A stretch of 64,000 bases of DNA from a virus. Positions 32,864-41,681 of the stretch are shown here, piece after piece (within the stretch, counting starts at the first letter, position 1; every line of letters begins with the position of its first letter). The notes beneath the pieces were generated by a model. The model had not been told where the DNA came from. It ran no database searches and saw only the letters and a program-made list of their open reading frames with translations. The stretch spans positions 186,001-250,000 of IMG/VR virus record IMGVR_UViG_3300034050_000451; one strand, written 5' to 3'. The translations under genes were made by a program, and so were the position numbers.

Positions 32864-34353
32864 ATTTTGAATTTTTCTTTAATATTTGCTTTGTAGAATA
32901 AATCTTTTTGTGGTTCCAGTTCCATAAAATCCGATTGTAAAATCTCTTCATTTATATCAACACCATTACAATATACTTCATCCTCAGTTCCTCTGGATGT
33001 TCTTGTGATTGTTATGTTATTAACCATAAATCTAATTGGAACGTTTATTTTGTTCATATGAATATGCAACATATGCTCATGTGGAACCAAATAATACCCT
33101 TCAGTTAAATAATTCATTATGAAAAAATAGCACGTTGAATAATAATCCATCATCTTTGGTGAACCATATGCAAATAGGTCCGATATACCCTCCGATTTAT
33201 CGTGATTATTTAACCTAACCCTACCATGTGGTAAATTTAACATATCATTAATGGATATATCTAAATTATCATCAAAATAAGTATCAGTTCTAGCTCTTAT
33301 TACAATATCATAATCAATACCCAAATCCTTTGTTAATAAATTTGCTCTCCAAATTTTGTACCACATACTCATTGTACCAAAGTTCACACAGGAATCTCTT
33401 AAAAAATACAATAATGAAGTTGGTGGTTCAATACCAATTCTTAGAATAGATAAGGTAGATTCATTAAATGAATTATAATTTTCAACCTCCACCTTCTTAA
33501 CATTGTATATCCTATGAAAGTTTTCAATAGTATCACCACATTCAGTATTATAAGTGTCCCAGAATGAACCATATACATCAATGTCATACTTCTTAATCAA
33601 TTCACCCCAATACTCCTTAGTTCTATCTAAATCTCTTATTTCACCAGAGAAACACAATGCTATCTTTGGCTTATGTAAACTGTTAGTTTGTTTTTTTGTG
33701 TTCATTTCTGATTTATTAAATGAATATCCGAAATAATCCAAGTCAGATTTCCATAATTTTGTTAATCTCTCAATTTGGTCATCTCTATATGTTATAACGT
33801 TATCAACCTTTGGTTGTGTGAATTCAAGCGATATTGGTAAATTTATTGTTTCTGAGAATTTAGCTAAATCCTCATTAATATATTCACTCCTTATTATAAT
33901 ACTATTATCATCAAATAACCAATTACCATTGATATCCTTTAATTGTGAAAACATTGAGTTACGAAATGCGGGTGCATGAAATACAATAGATTTATTTAGA
34001 TAGATATCCACAAATTTTTGGAAATCATCAACTGAATTTATATCAGCTAGATTATAATGAGTCTTTAGATTAGCCCAGTTTTCTTTATAATAATCTACCA
34101 AAATATTAAATGGATTTCTAATAGTTGTAATAAATACATCATTTGGACTTAACTTAAATGTAGCTACATCTCTAAATATATTAGGTGTTTGTTGTGGGTA
34201 ATCCCAATCTTGCCAACCTTTTATTTTAGTAGGATAGTTCCAACTATGTCCTGCTGAATGTATTTTGTATTCATTGGCTCTTTTGCCATGAAATAAATTT
34301 TCAAATAACCCAAAATCGGATGCTGGTATTTTTATGTAAACGTAATTTATCAT
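32860..34353 (-). CDS. Sulfotransferase-like plus glycosyltransferase-like fusion
   Basis: 497 residues. The first ~215 residues look like a sulfotransferase-type P-loop protein (VYIKIPASDFGLFENLF at the start, VFITTIRNPFNILVDYYKEN near residue 75). From about residue 230 a second domain begins KPKIALCFSGEIRDLDRTKE with IVIRARTDTYFDD (a DxD-type motif), the pattern of a WavE/DUF glycosyltransferase-like family. It is probably a surface-glycan modifier. The second half is similar in layout to 52722-53447. Overlaps the CpeT-like gene by four bases. Confidence 0.6.
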   Translation of the reverse strand: MINYVYIKIPASDFGLFENLFHGKRANEYKIHSAGHSWNYPTKIKGWQDWDYPQQTPNIFRDVATFKLSPNDVFITTIRNPFNILVDYYKENWANLKTHYNLADINSVDDFQKFVDIYLNKSIVFHAPAFRNSMFSQLKDINGNWLFDDNSIIIRSEYINEDLAKFSETINLPISLEFTQPKVDNVITYRDDQIERLTKLWKSDLDYFGYSFNKSEMNTKKQTNSLHKPKIALCFSGEIRDLDRTKEYWGELIKKYDIDVYGSFWDTYNTECGDTIENFHRIYNVKKVEVENYNSFNESTLSILRIGIEPPTSLLYFLRDSCVNFGTMSMWYKIWRANLLTKDLGIDYDIVIRARTDTYFDDNLDISINDMLNLPHGRVRLNNHDKSEGISDLFAYGSPKMMDYYSTCYFFIMNYLTEGYYLVPHEHMLHIHMNKINVPIRFMVNNITITRTSRGTEDEVYCNGVDINEEILQSDFMELEPQKDLFYKANIKEKFKI

Positions 34354-34670
34354 AGTAAATATTTATCACCCTCTACACAAGGGAATTTAATAACTGTTGT
34401 TGTTGTATTATCTAAAACTTTAAAATCAGTAGATTCACCGGGTTCGATTGTAATTACATCACCCTTTGTATAAACAGTACCATTCATACGAACCAATCCT
34501 TGTGTTATAATTGTTATTTCAGTTGCAACTTTGTGATAATGGGCTACTTCATAATCCCCTGTTTTATATTCCTTAACAGCTACCTCAAAATCGTTCGTTT
34601 TGAAAAGAGATGGGTTGAAGTTTCCAACTACCCATCCTTTAAAAAAATCATTTAATTTATCTACTTTCAT
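34350..34670 (-). CDS. Cupin-fold protein, 106 aa
   Basis: HYHKVATEITIITQGLVRMNG with GDVITIEPGESTDF is the double-motif cupin core (His-x-His and Glu at the metal site, G-x-x-x-x-P-G later). Likely a small sugar- or metabolite-binding or isomerase-type enzyme in the glycan group. Overlaps the fusion gene by 4 bases. Confidence 0.75.
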   Translation of the reverse strand: MKVDKLNDFFKGWVVGNFNPSLFKTNDFEVAVKEYKTGDYEVAHYHKVATEITIITQGLVRMNGTVYTKGDVITIEPGESTDFKVLDNTTTTVIKFPCVEGDKYLL

Positions 34671-35056
34671 TATAAATAATCTTGCATTAATAAGTTAGCA
34701 ACTATATAGTTTGTAGATGCCATTGGAATTGAATCCAAATTAGAAATATCAAACCAAGTTACATCAATATGTTCTTTTGCTTTTGCTCCACTACCATCAT
34801 TATCATCTTTGGTAAGTTCTACATTATAGAACCAAACATCATATGGATGTTCTTGTACGCTGGTATAAAATTCACCAACTTTAACAATTGCATCTAATTC
34901 CTCTATCCACTCCCTTTCAAGAGCTTGTTTATCAATTTCACCAACTTCCACCTTTCCACCAGGAAATTCCCAATGCCCATCAGGTTTCAATCCTAATAAC
35001 ACATATGGTGTGTTATCAATATACTTAATACAAATCCCCGCTACTACTTTTTTCAT
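34670..35056 (-). CDS. Nudix hydrolase
   Basis: 128 residues. The Nudix box is complete: GGKVEVGEIDKQALEREWIE followed by ELDA, and the N-terminal strand VVAGICIKYIDNTPYVLLG fits the family. It hydrolyses nucleoside-diphosphate derivatives, for example oxidised nucleotides or nucleotide sugars. It shares one base with the cupin gene. Confidence 0.9.
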   Translation of the reverse strand: MKKVVAGICIKYIDNTPYVLLGLKPDGHWEFPGGKVEVGEIDKQALEREWIEELDAIVKVGEFYTSVQEHPYDVWFYNVELTKDDNDGSGAKAKEHIDVTWFDISNLDSIPMASTNYIVANLLMQDYL

Positions 35057-35495
35057 CTTTGTAATTTTTTATATAATCCGAACAAACTCCTTTACATTCT
35101 GAAATATCATCATTATGAATTTCAGGCATTACTGCAATACTATTTTTAACAGGTTGTTTTCCTGGATACACCCACATATAACCATGTGATGTTAATGTCA
35201 TTGTATCTTCTTCATGCCAAAAGTAATTGAATCCACCAATCATATTAAACCACTCTATTGCTTCTACATTTTTACAATGTATCCACAACTTAGAATGTCT
35301 TTCGTTTAACCAGTGTTGTGAGATTCCATATTGTGGTTCATCATGTCCTAATAAAAGAACACCTTCTATCATCCACACATCAATTTCAACATCATATCCA
35401 GCATTAAGTGCTTCATCTATATAATCAGGTCTATTTTCAACATCCGTTAATTTACCTTCTAAATTTCCCCTATGTGATATTAGTATCATTTCCAT
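35025..35495 (-). CDS. Glycerophosphodiester phosphodiesterase-like protein
   Basis: 156 residues. ISHRGNLEGKL, then ENRPDYIDEALNAGYDVEID, and LLLGHDEPQYG give the HRG...E-x-D...GHD site of GDPD/PI-PLC-like TIM barrels. It is shorter than usual (about 240), perhaps only half a barrel. It overlaps the Nudix gene by 32 bases; if the Nudix gene starts at 35056 the overlap is long for this genome. Phosphodiester or glycan-lipid substrates are plausible. Confidence 0.65.
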   Translation of the reverse strand: MEMILISHRGNLEGKLTDVENRPDYIDEALNAGYDVEIDVWMIEGVLLLGHDEPQYGISQHWLNERHSKLWIHCKNVEAIEWFNMIGGFNYFWHEEDTMTLTSHGYMWVYPGKQPVKNSIAVMPEIHNDDISECKGVCSDYIKNYKDEKSSSGDLY

Positions 35496-36235
35496 TTGTT
35501 ATAAGGCAATATTTCATCAAATAATTCATTTATATTTTCTATACTTTCATTATTATGTGGTGAAAAATCACTATACCAATGCGTTTTAAATATATTTGCA
35601 ATTACTTTATATGGTTTTAATTTATCCAATTTTAATATATCAAAATTTTCAAACATTATTTCTGCTGGGGTTTCATTTACCAAATCAGTTTTATACTTAG
35701 CCATTAAAAATGAACGAGTTAGATGGATTTCAGGTTCCCAATATTTATGTTTAACCCCATCCTTTACATGAAATATCAATTCATTATCAAATGCATACTT
35801 AGCTGCACTATACATAAATTTAAGAGATTCGATTGTACCACCAATGATGTGGTCTGATATATGATATTTGAAATGTAATGGGTGTCTAAAAAATATAGGT
35901 GCTGACCATATCTTTGATGGGTTACTTTTTATAGATTCACTAATGGTATTTATATTTGAAAAATACTCATCTCCTCTAAATTTTATTACATATTTAGTTT
36001 TAACATTACTAAGTCCATTTAACGTAGATATGAATTGATAGTTCATATTCTGGTCACCTGATTTTTCAGGTAAATGAGATTGAACTATTGTTAAATTATT
36101 AGGAAAATAAGAAAGGTCTAATTGATGATTAGACCAAGTTGAAATTACAATTGGATATTGAGGATAGGCCTCAACATAGAAATTATAGGTTTCTTGGGTA
36201 ATTTTACCCTGAATTAAAATTGTAACATCTTCCAT
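35486..36235 (-). CDS. WavE-like polysaccharide synthesis protein
   Basis: 249 residues. VTILIQGKITQETYNFYVEA at the start, then KTKYVIKFRGDEYFSNINTI (an RGDE acid site) and EPEIHLTRSFLMAKYKTD suggest the WavE-type LPS core synthesis family, a glycosyltransferase-like fold. Together with the fusion gene at 32860-34353 it forms a small surface-glycan group. Acceptor unknown. Confidence 0.6.
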   Translation of the reverse strand: MEDVTILIQGKITQETYNFYVEAYPQYPIVISTWSNHQLDLSYFPNNLTIVQSHLPEKSGDQNMNYQFISTLNGLSNVKTKYVIKFRGDEYFSNINTISESIKSNPSKIWSAPIFFRHPLHFKYHISDHIIGGTIESLKFMYSAAKYAFDNELIFHVKDGVKHKYWEPEIHLTRSFLMAKYKTDLVNETPAEIMFENFDILKLDKLKPYKVIANIFKTHWYSDFSPHNNESIENINELFDEILPYNKWK

Positions 36236-36256
36236 TAAACAAGTATAACCTAATGA

Positions 36257-36397
36257 TTAGTAATCATCTGAGAATCTATCCTTACGATACTTCTCTTTTC
36301 TTTTATATTCAGTTTTTTTCTTATTTGCGAGTTTCTTTTTCATTCCATCAAACTCATTATCCCAATGGTTTGAAGAAAGTGAATTATTCTGCTTCAT
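36257..36397 (-). CDS. Short lysine-rich protein, 46 aa
   Basis: Read from the minus strand: MKQNNSLSSNHWDNEFDGMK, then KKKLANKKKTEYKRKEKYRK and RFSDDY. Strongly basic middle. It fills the gap between the WavE-like gene and the small membrane protein. Could bind nucleic acid; function unknown. Confidence 0.5.
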   Translation of the reverse strand: MKQNNSLSSNHWDNEFDGMKKKLANKKKTEYKRKEKYRKDRFSDDY

Positions 36398-36416
36398 AAT
36401 AAACTAATACTTAAAT

Positions 36417-36698
36417 TTATTTTTGTGAATCAAATTTATTGACTTGTGAATCAATCAACTTAGCTAAAGTGTTTTGCAACTTTTCTAATTTTTGGATTTC
36501 ATTAAAATAGTATGAACTATCTTTATGTACCAATTGATTAATTTTATCTTCAATTCTATCCAAATCCTTTTGGCAATTTACTTTAGCCAATTTTAGTTCA
36601 TATTTCAATTCATTAGTTTGATACATCATTCTAATGATTACAAAAATCCCTAATATGAATATAATTGCGATTATACTAAAAATCAATAAATAATCCAT
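36417..36698 (-). CDS. Small membrane protein with coiled coil, 93 aa
   Basis: One N-terminal TM (LLIFSIIAIIFILGIFVIIR, residues 4-23) and a charged coiled coil (LKYELKLAKVNCQKDLDRIE). The topology is like the genes at 1525-1809 and 46432-46749. One base from the next gene. No certain function; holin or spanin-like is possible. Confidence 0.55.
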   Translation of the reverse strand: MDYLLIFSIIAIIFILGIFVIIRMMYQTNELKYELKLAKVNCQKDLDRIEDKINQLVHKDSSYYFNEIQKLEKLQNTLAKLIDSQVNKFDSQK

Positions 36699-36998
36699 TT
36701 ATTTTTTTGTAGATGGTTTTCTTTTTCCTTTAGAAGTTCCTTTAACTGCATCAATTACATCTTTAGATTCTTTAGCAACTTTCTTAACCGCTGCAACAAC
36801 TTCTTTAGATTCTTTAGCAATATTATTAGCTCTAACCTTAACTTGCTTAGTTACTTCTTTAACTTTAGCTGCTGTATCTTCAATTGAGTCTGGAATTAAA
36901 TCTCCATCCTTATCTTCTATTTTACCTGTCTTTTGTAAATAGATTACGATACCAATAGCTACAGCTAATACTCCAATAATAATTAAAATTGTGTTCAT
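36699..36998 (-). CDS. Small membrane protein with repeats, 99 aa
   Basis: One TM (ILIIIGVLAVAIGIVIYLQ, residues 4-22), then DKDGDLIPDSIED, a short calcium-like acidic loop (DxDxDxIxD), and a lysine/alanine/valine-rich repeat region (KESKEVVAAVKKVAKESKDV) with a basic end. The acidic loop is like a thrombospondin-3/dockerin type Ca site. It may be an anchored host-surface or lysis-accessory protein. Confidence 0.55.
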   Translation of the reverse strand: MNTILIIIGVLAVAIGIVIYLQKTGKIEDKDGDLIPDSIEDTAAKVKEVTKQVKVRANNIAKESKEVVAAVKKVAKESKDVIDAVKGTSKGKRKPSTKK

Positions 36999-37045
36999 TC
37001 TTTTTTTTTTTAAATTAATTTACTTTGATATAAATATTATCAAAA

Positions 37046-37192
37046 TTAGATAAACATATGAAAATCATCATCAACTGAATCCGAAACCATATCTTTGTTT
37101 ATTACATGTAGTTTCTTATCTGATAAGATGGTTACAAATGTTATTGCTAATCCTAATAATAATCTTTTAAAATAGGTTCTAATACTCTCCAT
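37046..37192 (-). CDS. Short membrane-type protein, 48 aa
   Basis: Read from the minus strand: MESIRTYFKRLLLGLAITFVTILSD (first 20 residues form a hydrophobic segment), then KKLHVINKDMVSDSVDDDF. Its start lies in the end of 37179-37442 (14-base overlap). Function unknown. Confidence 0.5.
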   Translation of the reverse strand: MESIRTYFKRLLLGLAITFVTILSDKKLHVINKDMVSDSVDDDFHMFI

Positions 37193-37442
37193 ACAATGAA
37201 TACTTTTTATCGGGTTGTGGTTCTATTACTTTTTGTTCTTTTTCAATCACGTAAGTGAAACCATCCTTAGCATCCATGTAAAATTGTGTATTGCCTCTTT
37301 TCTGATAAACATACTCTAATAAATCGGTCAACGATTCAAGTATGACTGAAGTGTTGTCTAAGGGAGTCCACCTGTCTCCAGGTGCTACTCTCTTAGCAAC
37401 TTTTATTTTCACCTCTTCGGTAATAACTTCAGGTTCTTTCAT
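37179..37442 (-). CDS. Hypothetical protein, 87 aa
   Basis: Basic/beta protein (PEVITEEVKIKVAKRVAPGD...NTQFYMDAKDGFTYVIEKEQ). No named family. It shares one base with the DUF4494 gene. Confidence 0.6.
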   Translation of the reverse strand: MKEPEVITEEVKIKVAKRVAPGDRWTPLDNTSVILESLTDLLEYVYQKRGNTQFYMDAKDGFTYVIEKEQKVIEPQPDKKYSLYGEY

Positions 37443-37654
37443 TATTCAATAACTCTGATAATTCTGCTTTCTCTTGCTCCACTTACTTTGTAGTCTACAA
37501 CCACACCCGCATCCATAAAGTCTTTTACAACTCTTGCTTCAGCTTCTGTTACCGATTGTGCATCTACTAAATAAATTTCTTTGTTCTTCTTGTCTTTACC
37601 ATTCTTAAGAGTGGCAACTACAACTTCTACTGTAACTTCAAAATACTTGTTCAT
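37442..37654 (-). CDS. DUF4494-like protein, 70 aa
   Basis: FEVTVEVVVATLKNGKDKKN, EIYLVDAQSVTEAEARVVKD then DYKVSGARESRIIRVIE fits the DUF4494 pattern (EYLVDAxSVTEAEAR), a family of small proteins of Bacteroidota phages and prophages. Function unknown. Driven by P18. Confidence 0.8.
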   Translation of the reverse strand: MNKYFEVTVEVVVATLKNGKDKKNKEIYLVDAQSVTEAEARVVKDFMDAGVVVDYKVSGARESRIIRVIE

Positions 37655-37692
37655 AATTTGTGTTTTATATTTATATATATTGTTTATTTATG

Positions 37693-37724
37693 TAAAGATA
37701 CGAAAAAAATCTGAATTTACCAAA
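37693..37724 (-). promoter_or_regulatory. Bacteroidota-type promoter (P18)
   Basis: TTTG, 20 bases, TATCTTTA. Drives the DUF4494 gene. Confidence 0.7.
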
Positions 37725-37736
37725 CTTTTTTTAAAA

Positions 37737-38309
37737 TTAATATTCGTACTCCGCTTTTGGACCTGTAAGGTTCCCATTTATAAGGAATGAGCAATTAAAA
37801 CATAGCATTCTAAGGTTCTCATATTTGTGGTTGCATCTATCTCCATCAATAAAATCTAATACTAATGGAACCTTGAAATCGGTTACCCGTTTTTCTTCAA
37901 ATCCACAACTATTACATTTTTCTAACATATATCCATTATTCAATAATCTCTTTTTGAATTTATGTATTGGGTAATTGGGATACATACCAGCTAAGATATC
38001 ATCCAATGCATGGGTACTACCCTTATCAGATGAACCTTTGGTTATACCAAGTCCAAATGGATTCTTCAAATCTTCAAAGATACCATAATCTCTTGCGTAT
38101 TTCTTATATGTATTGTATGATACTCCCAACATTCTAGCAGCTTCCATAGCGGAACGTGCTTTTTGTTGTACATCTCTAATTTCAGATTCCATTAGAGGTT
38201 TTGCACCTAACCCACGTTTAGTTCGTTGTTTGGGTGCTTTCGATAAATCTTTGGTTGGGTCAAAGTTTGGGAACATTGGTTCCTCATTTGTAACATCTTC
38301 CATTTTCAT
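37737..38309 (-). CDS. HNH endonuclease with HTH
   Basis: 190 residues. An HTH-like region (ARSAMEAARMLGVSYNTYKK, about residues 51-70) precedes a C-terminal zinc-bound HNH: CNSCGFEE, VLDFIDGDRCNHKYENLRML, CFNC. The D...N...N layout and ENLRMLCFNC are typical of phage HNH nucleases. Possible homing or packaging nuclease. The gene is free-standing, not inserted in another. Confidence 0.8.
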   Translation of the reverse strand: MKMEDVTNEEPMFPNFDPTKDLSKAPKQRTKRGLGAKPLMESEIRDVQQKARSAMEAARMLGVSYNTYKKYARDYGIFEDLKNPFGLGITKGSSDKGSTHALDDILAGMYPNYPIHKFKKRLLNNGYMLEKCNSCGFEEKRVTDFKVPLVLDFIDGDRCNHKYENLRMLCFNCSFLINGNLTGPKAEYEY

Positions 38310-38361
38310 ATACTATTTTAAGTTTCTACTATATGTATATAAATATAGGTTATTTGATTTT

Positions 38362-38832
38362 TTATAATTTATGATTATCTATTAGATAATTAACTATACT
38401 CCCAAATGAAAGTTCAAAATTATTTCGGAATGTATCAACTGATATGAAGTTTTCGGTTGGTGCACCATATGTGGAATAATCCAATGGTTGCTTTGAATTG
38501 TGAACATAAAATTCAGAAAAGTTAGTCAAACCTATTCTACGTTTAAACTCCTCTCTAACCTCTTTATATGGTGATATATCAGATACTACTACATCACAAC
38601 CCGTTGTGTGTAGGTATTGGGCAATCATTTGTAAATGTCTTATGTGTTTGATTGTACCAGAATCAGTATAATCTGTATTATTTGTAATCTTTCTTAACTC
38701 TTCACTATCTAAGTAAAATACATCCCTTCTCCAATTTCTTTTTTCAGATTGGAGAAGTGTGTGAAGTCTTTTTCCCAATTCTCTACTATTACTAGCTTCA
38801 CCAGTAAACCAATAGATTCTACCTTTTGACAT
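38362..38832 (-). CDS. APS-kinase-like protein with degenerate P-loop
   Basis: 156 residues. The layout follows adenylyl-sulfate kinase (CysC): RIYWFTGEASNSRELGKRL, FYLDSEELRKIT, GTIKHIRHLQMIAQYLHTTG, CDVVVSDISPYKEVREEFK and FSEFYVHN. But the Walker A is GEASNSREL instead of GLSGSGKST, so it cannot bind ATP in the usual way. It may be a non-catalytic regulator or bind a nucleotide sulphate. A sulfotransferase-like domain is encoded at 32860-34353. Confidence 0.7.
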   Translation of the reverse strand: MSKGRIYWFTGEASNSRELGKRLHTLLQSEKRNWRRDVFYLDSEELRKITNNTDYTDSGTIKHIRHLQMIAQYLHTTGCDVVVSDISPYKEVREEFKRRIGLTNFSEFYVHNSKQPLDYSTYGAPTENFISVDTFRNNFELSFGSIVNYLIDNHKL

Positions 38833-38849
38833 AACTTTTATTTATTTTA

Positions 38850-38881
38850 CAAATATACGAAATTAATTTGGATTATACAAA
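38850..38881 (-). promoter_or_regulatory. Bacteroidota-type promoter (P19)
   Basis: TTTG, 20 bases, TATATTTG, overlapping the end of the tail fibre gene. Drives 38832. Confidence 0.88.
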
Positions 38882-41383
38882 ATTATTTTTTACCGAAGTT
38901 ACATAAACATCAGTAGAATTGAATTTTGTAAGTGTTATAATATCAATACTACCAACCAAAGATGCGGTGTAGAATGAACCAAATGGTTGTCTTACGTTTG
39001 AACTAAATGATGCAGTAGATTGATTAGCAGTTGTAATTAATACCGTTGCAGTTTGACCGAATGATATATTACTAGCTGATATGTGTGTTATAGCATTTCC
39101 GTCTAAATTTATTTCAAATAAATTACCTATACTAAAATCTAAAGATGCCGTAAATCCATTTACTGATATGGCTGTTATTTCATTAATAACAGGGTTATTA
39201 AATGTAGATGTACCAGCAAAGGTAGCTGCTCCTTGAAAGTCACTAATACCAGTTACAGTTAAATCGGTAGTTTGAACTTCACCATTTACAGTTTGATTAC
39301 CATAGAATGTATTTGTAGAACCAGTCTTAGCAAATAAATTATATCCATCTACTTGTAATGATGATGATACCAAATTATTTGGTTTTGATGTTATACTATT
39401 CCACGTAGGTGCCGATGCGTTATTTGTTATAGTAATTGCGTTCTCTAAACTTTGAGATATTAAAATACCATCTCCAGGTGCGAATGTTGGTGTATTTTGA
39501 ATAAAATCATAATCAATTTGTGCAGATGCGGTTAATACTACATTTGATAAATTAACAATTCTACTTGCTAATGATGATGATGTTAACCCAAATCCACCAC
39601 TTGAACCCGTCCAATTATTTAATCCTGCTAAACTTCCGTTACTCACAAATCCTAAATTGGATATTTGTGTTGATGATGATACTATACCATTAGTTAATAA
39701 TGAACTACTAATCGATGATACTAATGATGAAAATTGAGTTAATGTAGGTGATAGTACCTCAATAATAACCCAAGGACTACTATATCCAGAGGAGCCAGAT
39801 GTAATAAAAACATTATTAGAACCAGTATAGAATACTGGTTTGTTATATATTAGTTGGTAATCTATTTGAGATGATGAACTAACCGAACCAGATGGTAATC
39901 CGAATGAACCAGATACTAATGTTAATCCATTTAGTACATTTTGAACTCTAGCATCAGTATAATATTTATAATTTACATTTTCAGCAACATAGGATGTATC
40001 AAATCCACCAGTGTTAGAATTTGTTAATGTAATTTGTGCGGATGATGATATAAACCCATTACCAATCAAAGATGATGTTGTTGCAAATCCTAAATTAGTT
40101 ATTTGAGTTGAACCACTAATAACTCCGCTTGGTAATCTATTAACTATGTATGTTGAATTAACATCTGTTGATGTAAGGAATCCAAATCCATTTAATTGTG
40201 CGGATGATGATACCAATCCATTTGGAAATTGAACAAAATCATTAAATGCTGAACCAACCCCAGTAAATGTTAATCTATTATTACCAAATGTAACATTTGA
40301 AATATAATCAGAACCACCACCAGCTCCAAACCTAGAATCTAACGATGCTGAAAATTGTGAAAATGTTATTGTTCTGGTTTTATCTACATATACCGATGAT
40401 AATAATAAATTAGAATCAATAGGGTCAGTAGCTATTATAGATTGTGATATTATATGGAAATTTGGCCCAGTTGCTAATGAACTTGTAGTTACAAATCCTA
40501 AACCAACTATTTGTTGAGAACCAGAAACAGTCCCCTGAGGAATTGTTGTACCACCAGATGCGCTTATAAACCCAAAATCACTTATTTGTTGTGATGATGA
40601 TATTAGACCAAATGAACTACTTAAAAAACCTAAATTAGTTATTTGTTGTGATGATGATACAATAGATGCTGCTTTTAATGATGAAGTATATGCTTCAATA
40701 CTATTAACCTCACCTCTAATAGAACCAGTAAATGAATTAATAGAACCAGTAGTTAAATTAATAGAACCAGTAGTTGAATTAATTGAATTAATAGATGAAT
40801 TTGCTGATGATGTGAATGAATTTAATGCAGATATATTCGTAGCTGTACCTGATATAGTAACAGTTATATCACCATTAGTGTTATCAGCAATTGTTGCGCC
40901 TGGAAATGTAATAGTATCAACACTACTAATAGGTATTCCTGAACCATTACCAACAGTTAATGAAGATGGTACAGTTACAGTCACATCACCACTACCAGCA
41001 TTGAAAACAGTTGCATTATTAAATGTAATTTTATCAACAGCAGTTACGTTTGTACTTCCATCAGAAACAATCAATGAAGTAGATGAACCAGATAATACAT
41101 TAAGTACGTTTAATCTATCAGTTACCCTAGCATCGGTATAATATTTATAAGATGCGTTCTCAGAGATATTAGCAGTTGTTAATCCACTAATGGTGGAGTT
41201 AACCGCTGATATTTGCGATGCTAATTCAGCATCCGTTGCTAAATCCGAACTAACGTATGCTTTTATAGATGATGCCTGTGCATATAACGTTGTCCCACCA
41301 TCCACAACTGGTATCTTAGTTGTACCAACTATGGAACCTGATACTAACTGACTTAAATCTGATATTTTTATACTTGCTGCCAT
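38873..41383 (-). CDS. Large repetitive tail fibre protein
   Basis: 836 residues, beta-rich, low charge, almost Cys-free. The N-terminus (MAASIKISDLSQLVSGSIVG) is followed by at least ten copies of a short motif S-S-x-Q-I/L/V-x3-G-F (for example VSSSQQITNLGF, ISSSAQITLT), and two copies of YKYYTDARV. The C-terminal part (residues about 720-836) is a different, non-repetitive beta domain, likely the receptor-binding tip. Such fibres attach to the host surface. bS21 and the packaged proteins follow upstream in the same direction. Confidence 0.85.
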   Translation of the reverse strand: MAASIKISDLSQLVSGSIVGTTKIPVVDGGTTLYAQASSIKAYVSSDLATDAELASQISAVNSTISGLTTANISENASYKYYTDARVTDRLNVLNVLSGSSTSLIVSDGSTNVTAVDKITFNNATVFNAGSGDVTVTVPSSLTVGNGSGIPISSVDTITFPGATIADNTNGDITVTISGTATNISALNSFTSSANSSINSINSTTGSINLTTGSINSFTGSIRGEVNSIEAYTSSLKAASIVSSSQQITNLGFLSSSFGLISSSQQISDFGFISASGGTTIPQGTVSGSQQIVGLGFVTTSSLATGPNFHIISQSIIATDPIDSNLLLSSVYVDKTRTITFSQFSASLDSRFGAGGGSDYISNVTFGNNRLTFTGVGSAFNDFVQFPNGLVSSSAQLNGFGFLTSTDVNSTYIVNRLPSGVISGSTQITNLGFATTSSLIGNGFISSSAQITLTNSNTGGFDTSYVAENVNYKYYTDARVQNVLNGLTLVSGSFGLPSGSVSSSSQIDYQLIYNKPVFYTGSNNVFITSGSSGYSSPWVIIEVLSPTLTQFSSLVSSISSSLLTNGIVSSSTQISNLGFVSNGSLAGLNNWTGSSGGFGLTSSSLASRIVNLSNVVLTASAQIDYDFIQNTPTFAPGDGILISQSLENAITITNNASAPTWNSITSKPNNLVSSSLQVDGYNLFAKTGSTNTFYGNQTVNGEVQTTDLTVTGISDFQGAATFAGTSTFNNPVINEITAISVNGFTASLDFSIGNLFEINLDGNAITHISASNISFGQTATVLITTANQSTASFSSNVRQPFGSFYTASLVGSIDIITLTKFNSTDVYVTSVKNNFV

Positions 41384-41410
41384 ATCTATAAATATTCTCT
41401 TTTTGAGATA

Positions 41411-41677
41411 TTACTTTTTATTTTTAACTTTCTTTTCCGGAACCTTTATTGTTGTATCTCCATTGGATATTTTATCCAATATAGTTAATAATTCTTGCCT
41501 ACGAATAGCATCTTTCATTTGCTTTCTCCTTTTAGTAGTTGGTTTAGTAAATTCCTTCCTATCTCTCAACTCCAAAAGATGACCTGATTCAAATGTTTTG
41601 TTTTTGAATATCTTAAGAGCTTTATTTATATCACCATTTTTAACATAAACTGTAACCAAAGATTTTTCTTTACTCAT
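41411..41677 (-). CDS. rpsU: Ribosomal protein bS21 homologue
   Basis: 88 residues. LVTVYVKNGDINKALKIFKN, KTFESGHLLELRDRKEFTKP and TTKRRKQMKDAIRRQE follow bS21: an N-terminal strand, a first helix, and a second helix with the basic KP-T-K-R-R pattern. bS21 sits near the 3' end of 16S rRNA. Phage-encoded bS21 is known in large phages and could change mRNA choice by the host ribosome. It lies five bases after a virion protein gene. Confidence 0.88.
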   Translation of the reverse strand: MSKEKSLVTVYVKNGDINKALKIFKNKTFESGHLLELRDRKEFTKPTTKRRKQMKDAIRRQELLTILDKISNGDTTIKVPEKKVKNKK

Positions 41678-41681
41678 TATA

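Noticed and set aside
37737-38309. HNH gene as part of an intron or mobile element
   Set aside because: No split gene or flanking repeats were found; it stands alone between ordinary genes.
40560-40690. CRISPR-like direct repeats
   Set aside because: The repeated bases are in-frame codons for the S-S-x-Q-I fibre motif; no regular spacer length.
40812-41141. Plus-strand 109-residue frame
   Set aside because: Antisense to the repetitive tail fibre gene; valine/serine/threonine-rich by reverse translation only.
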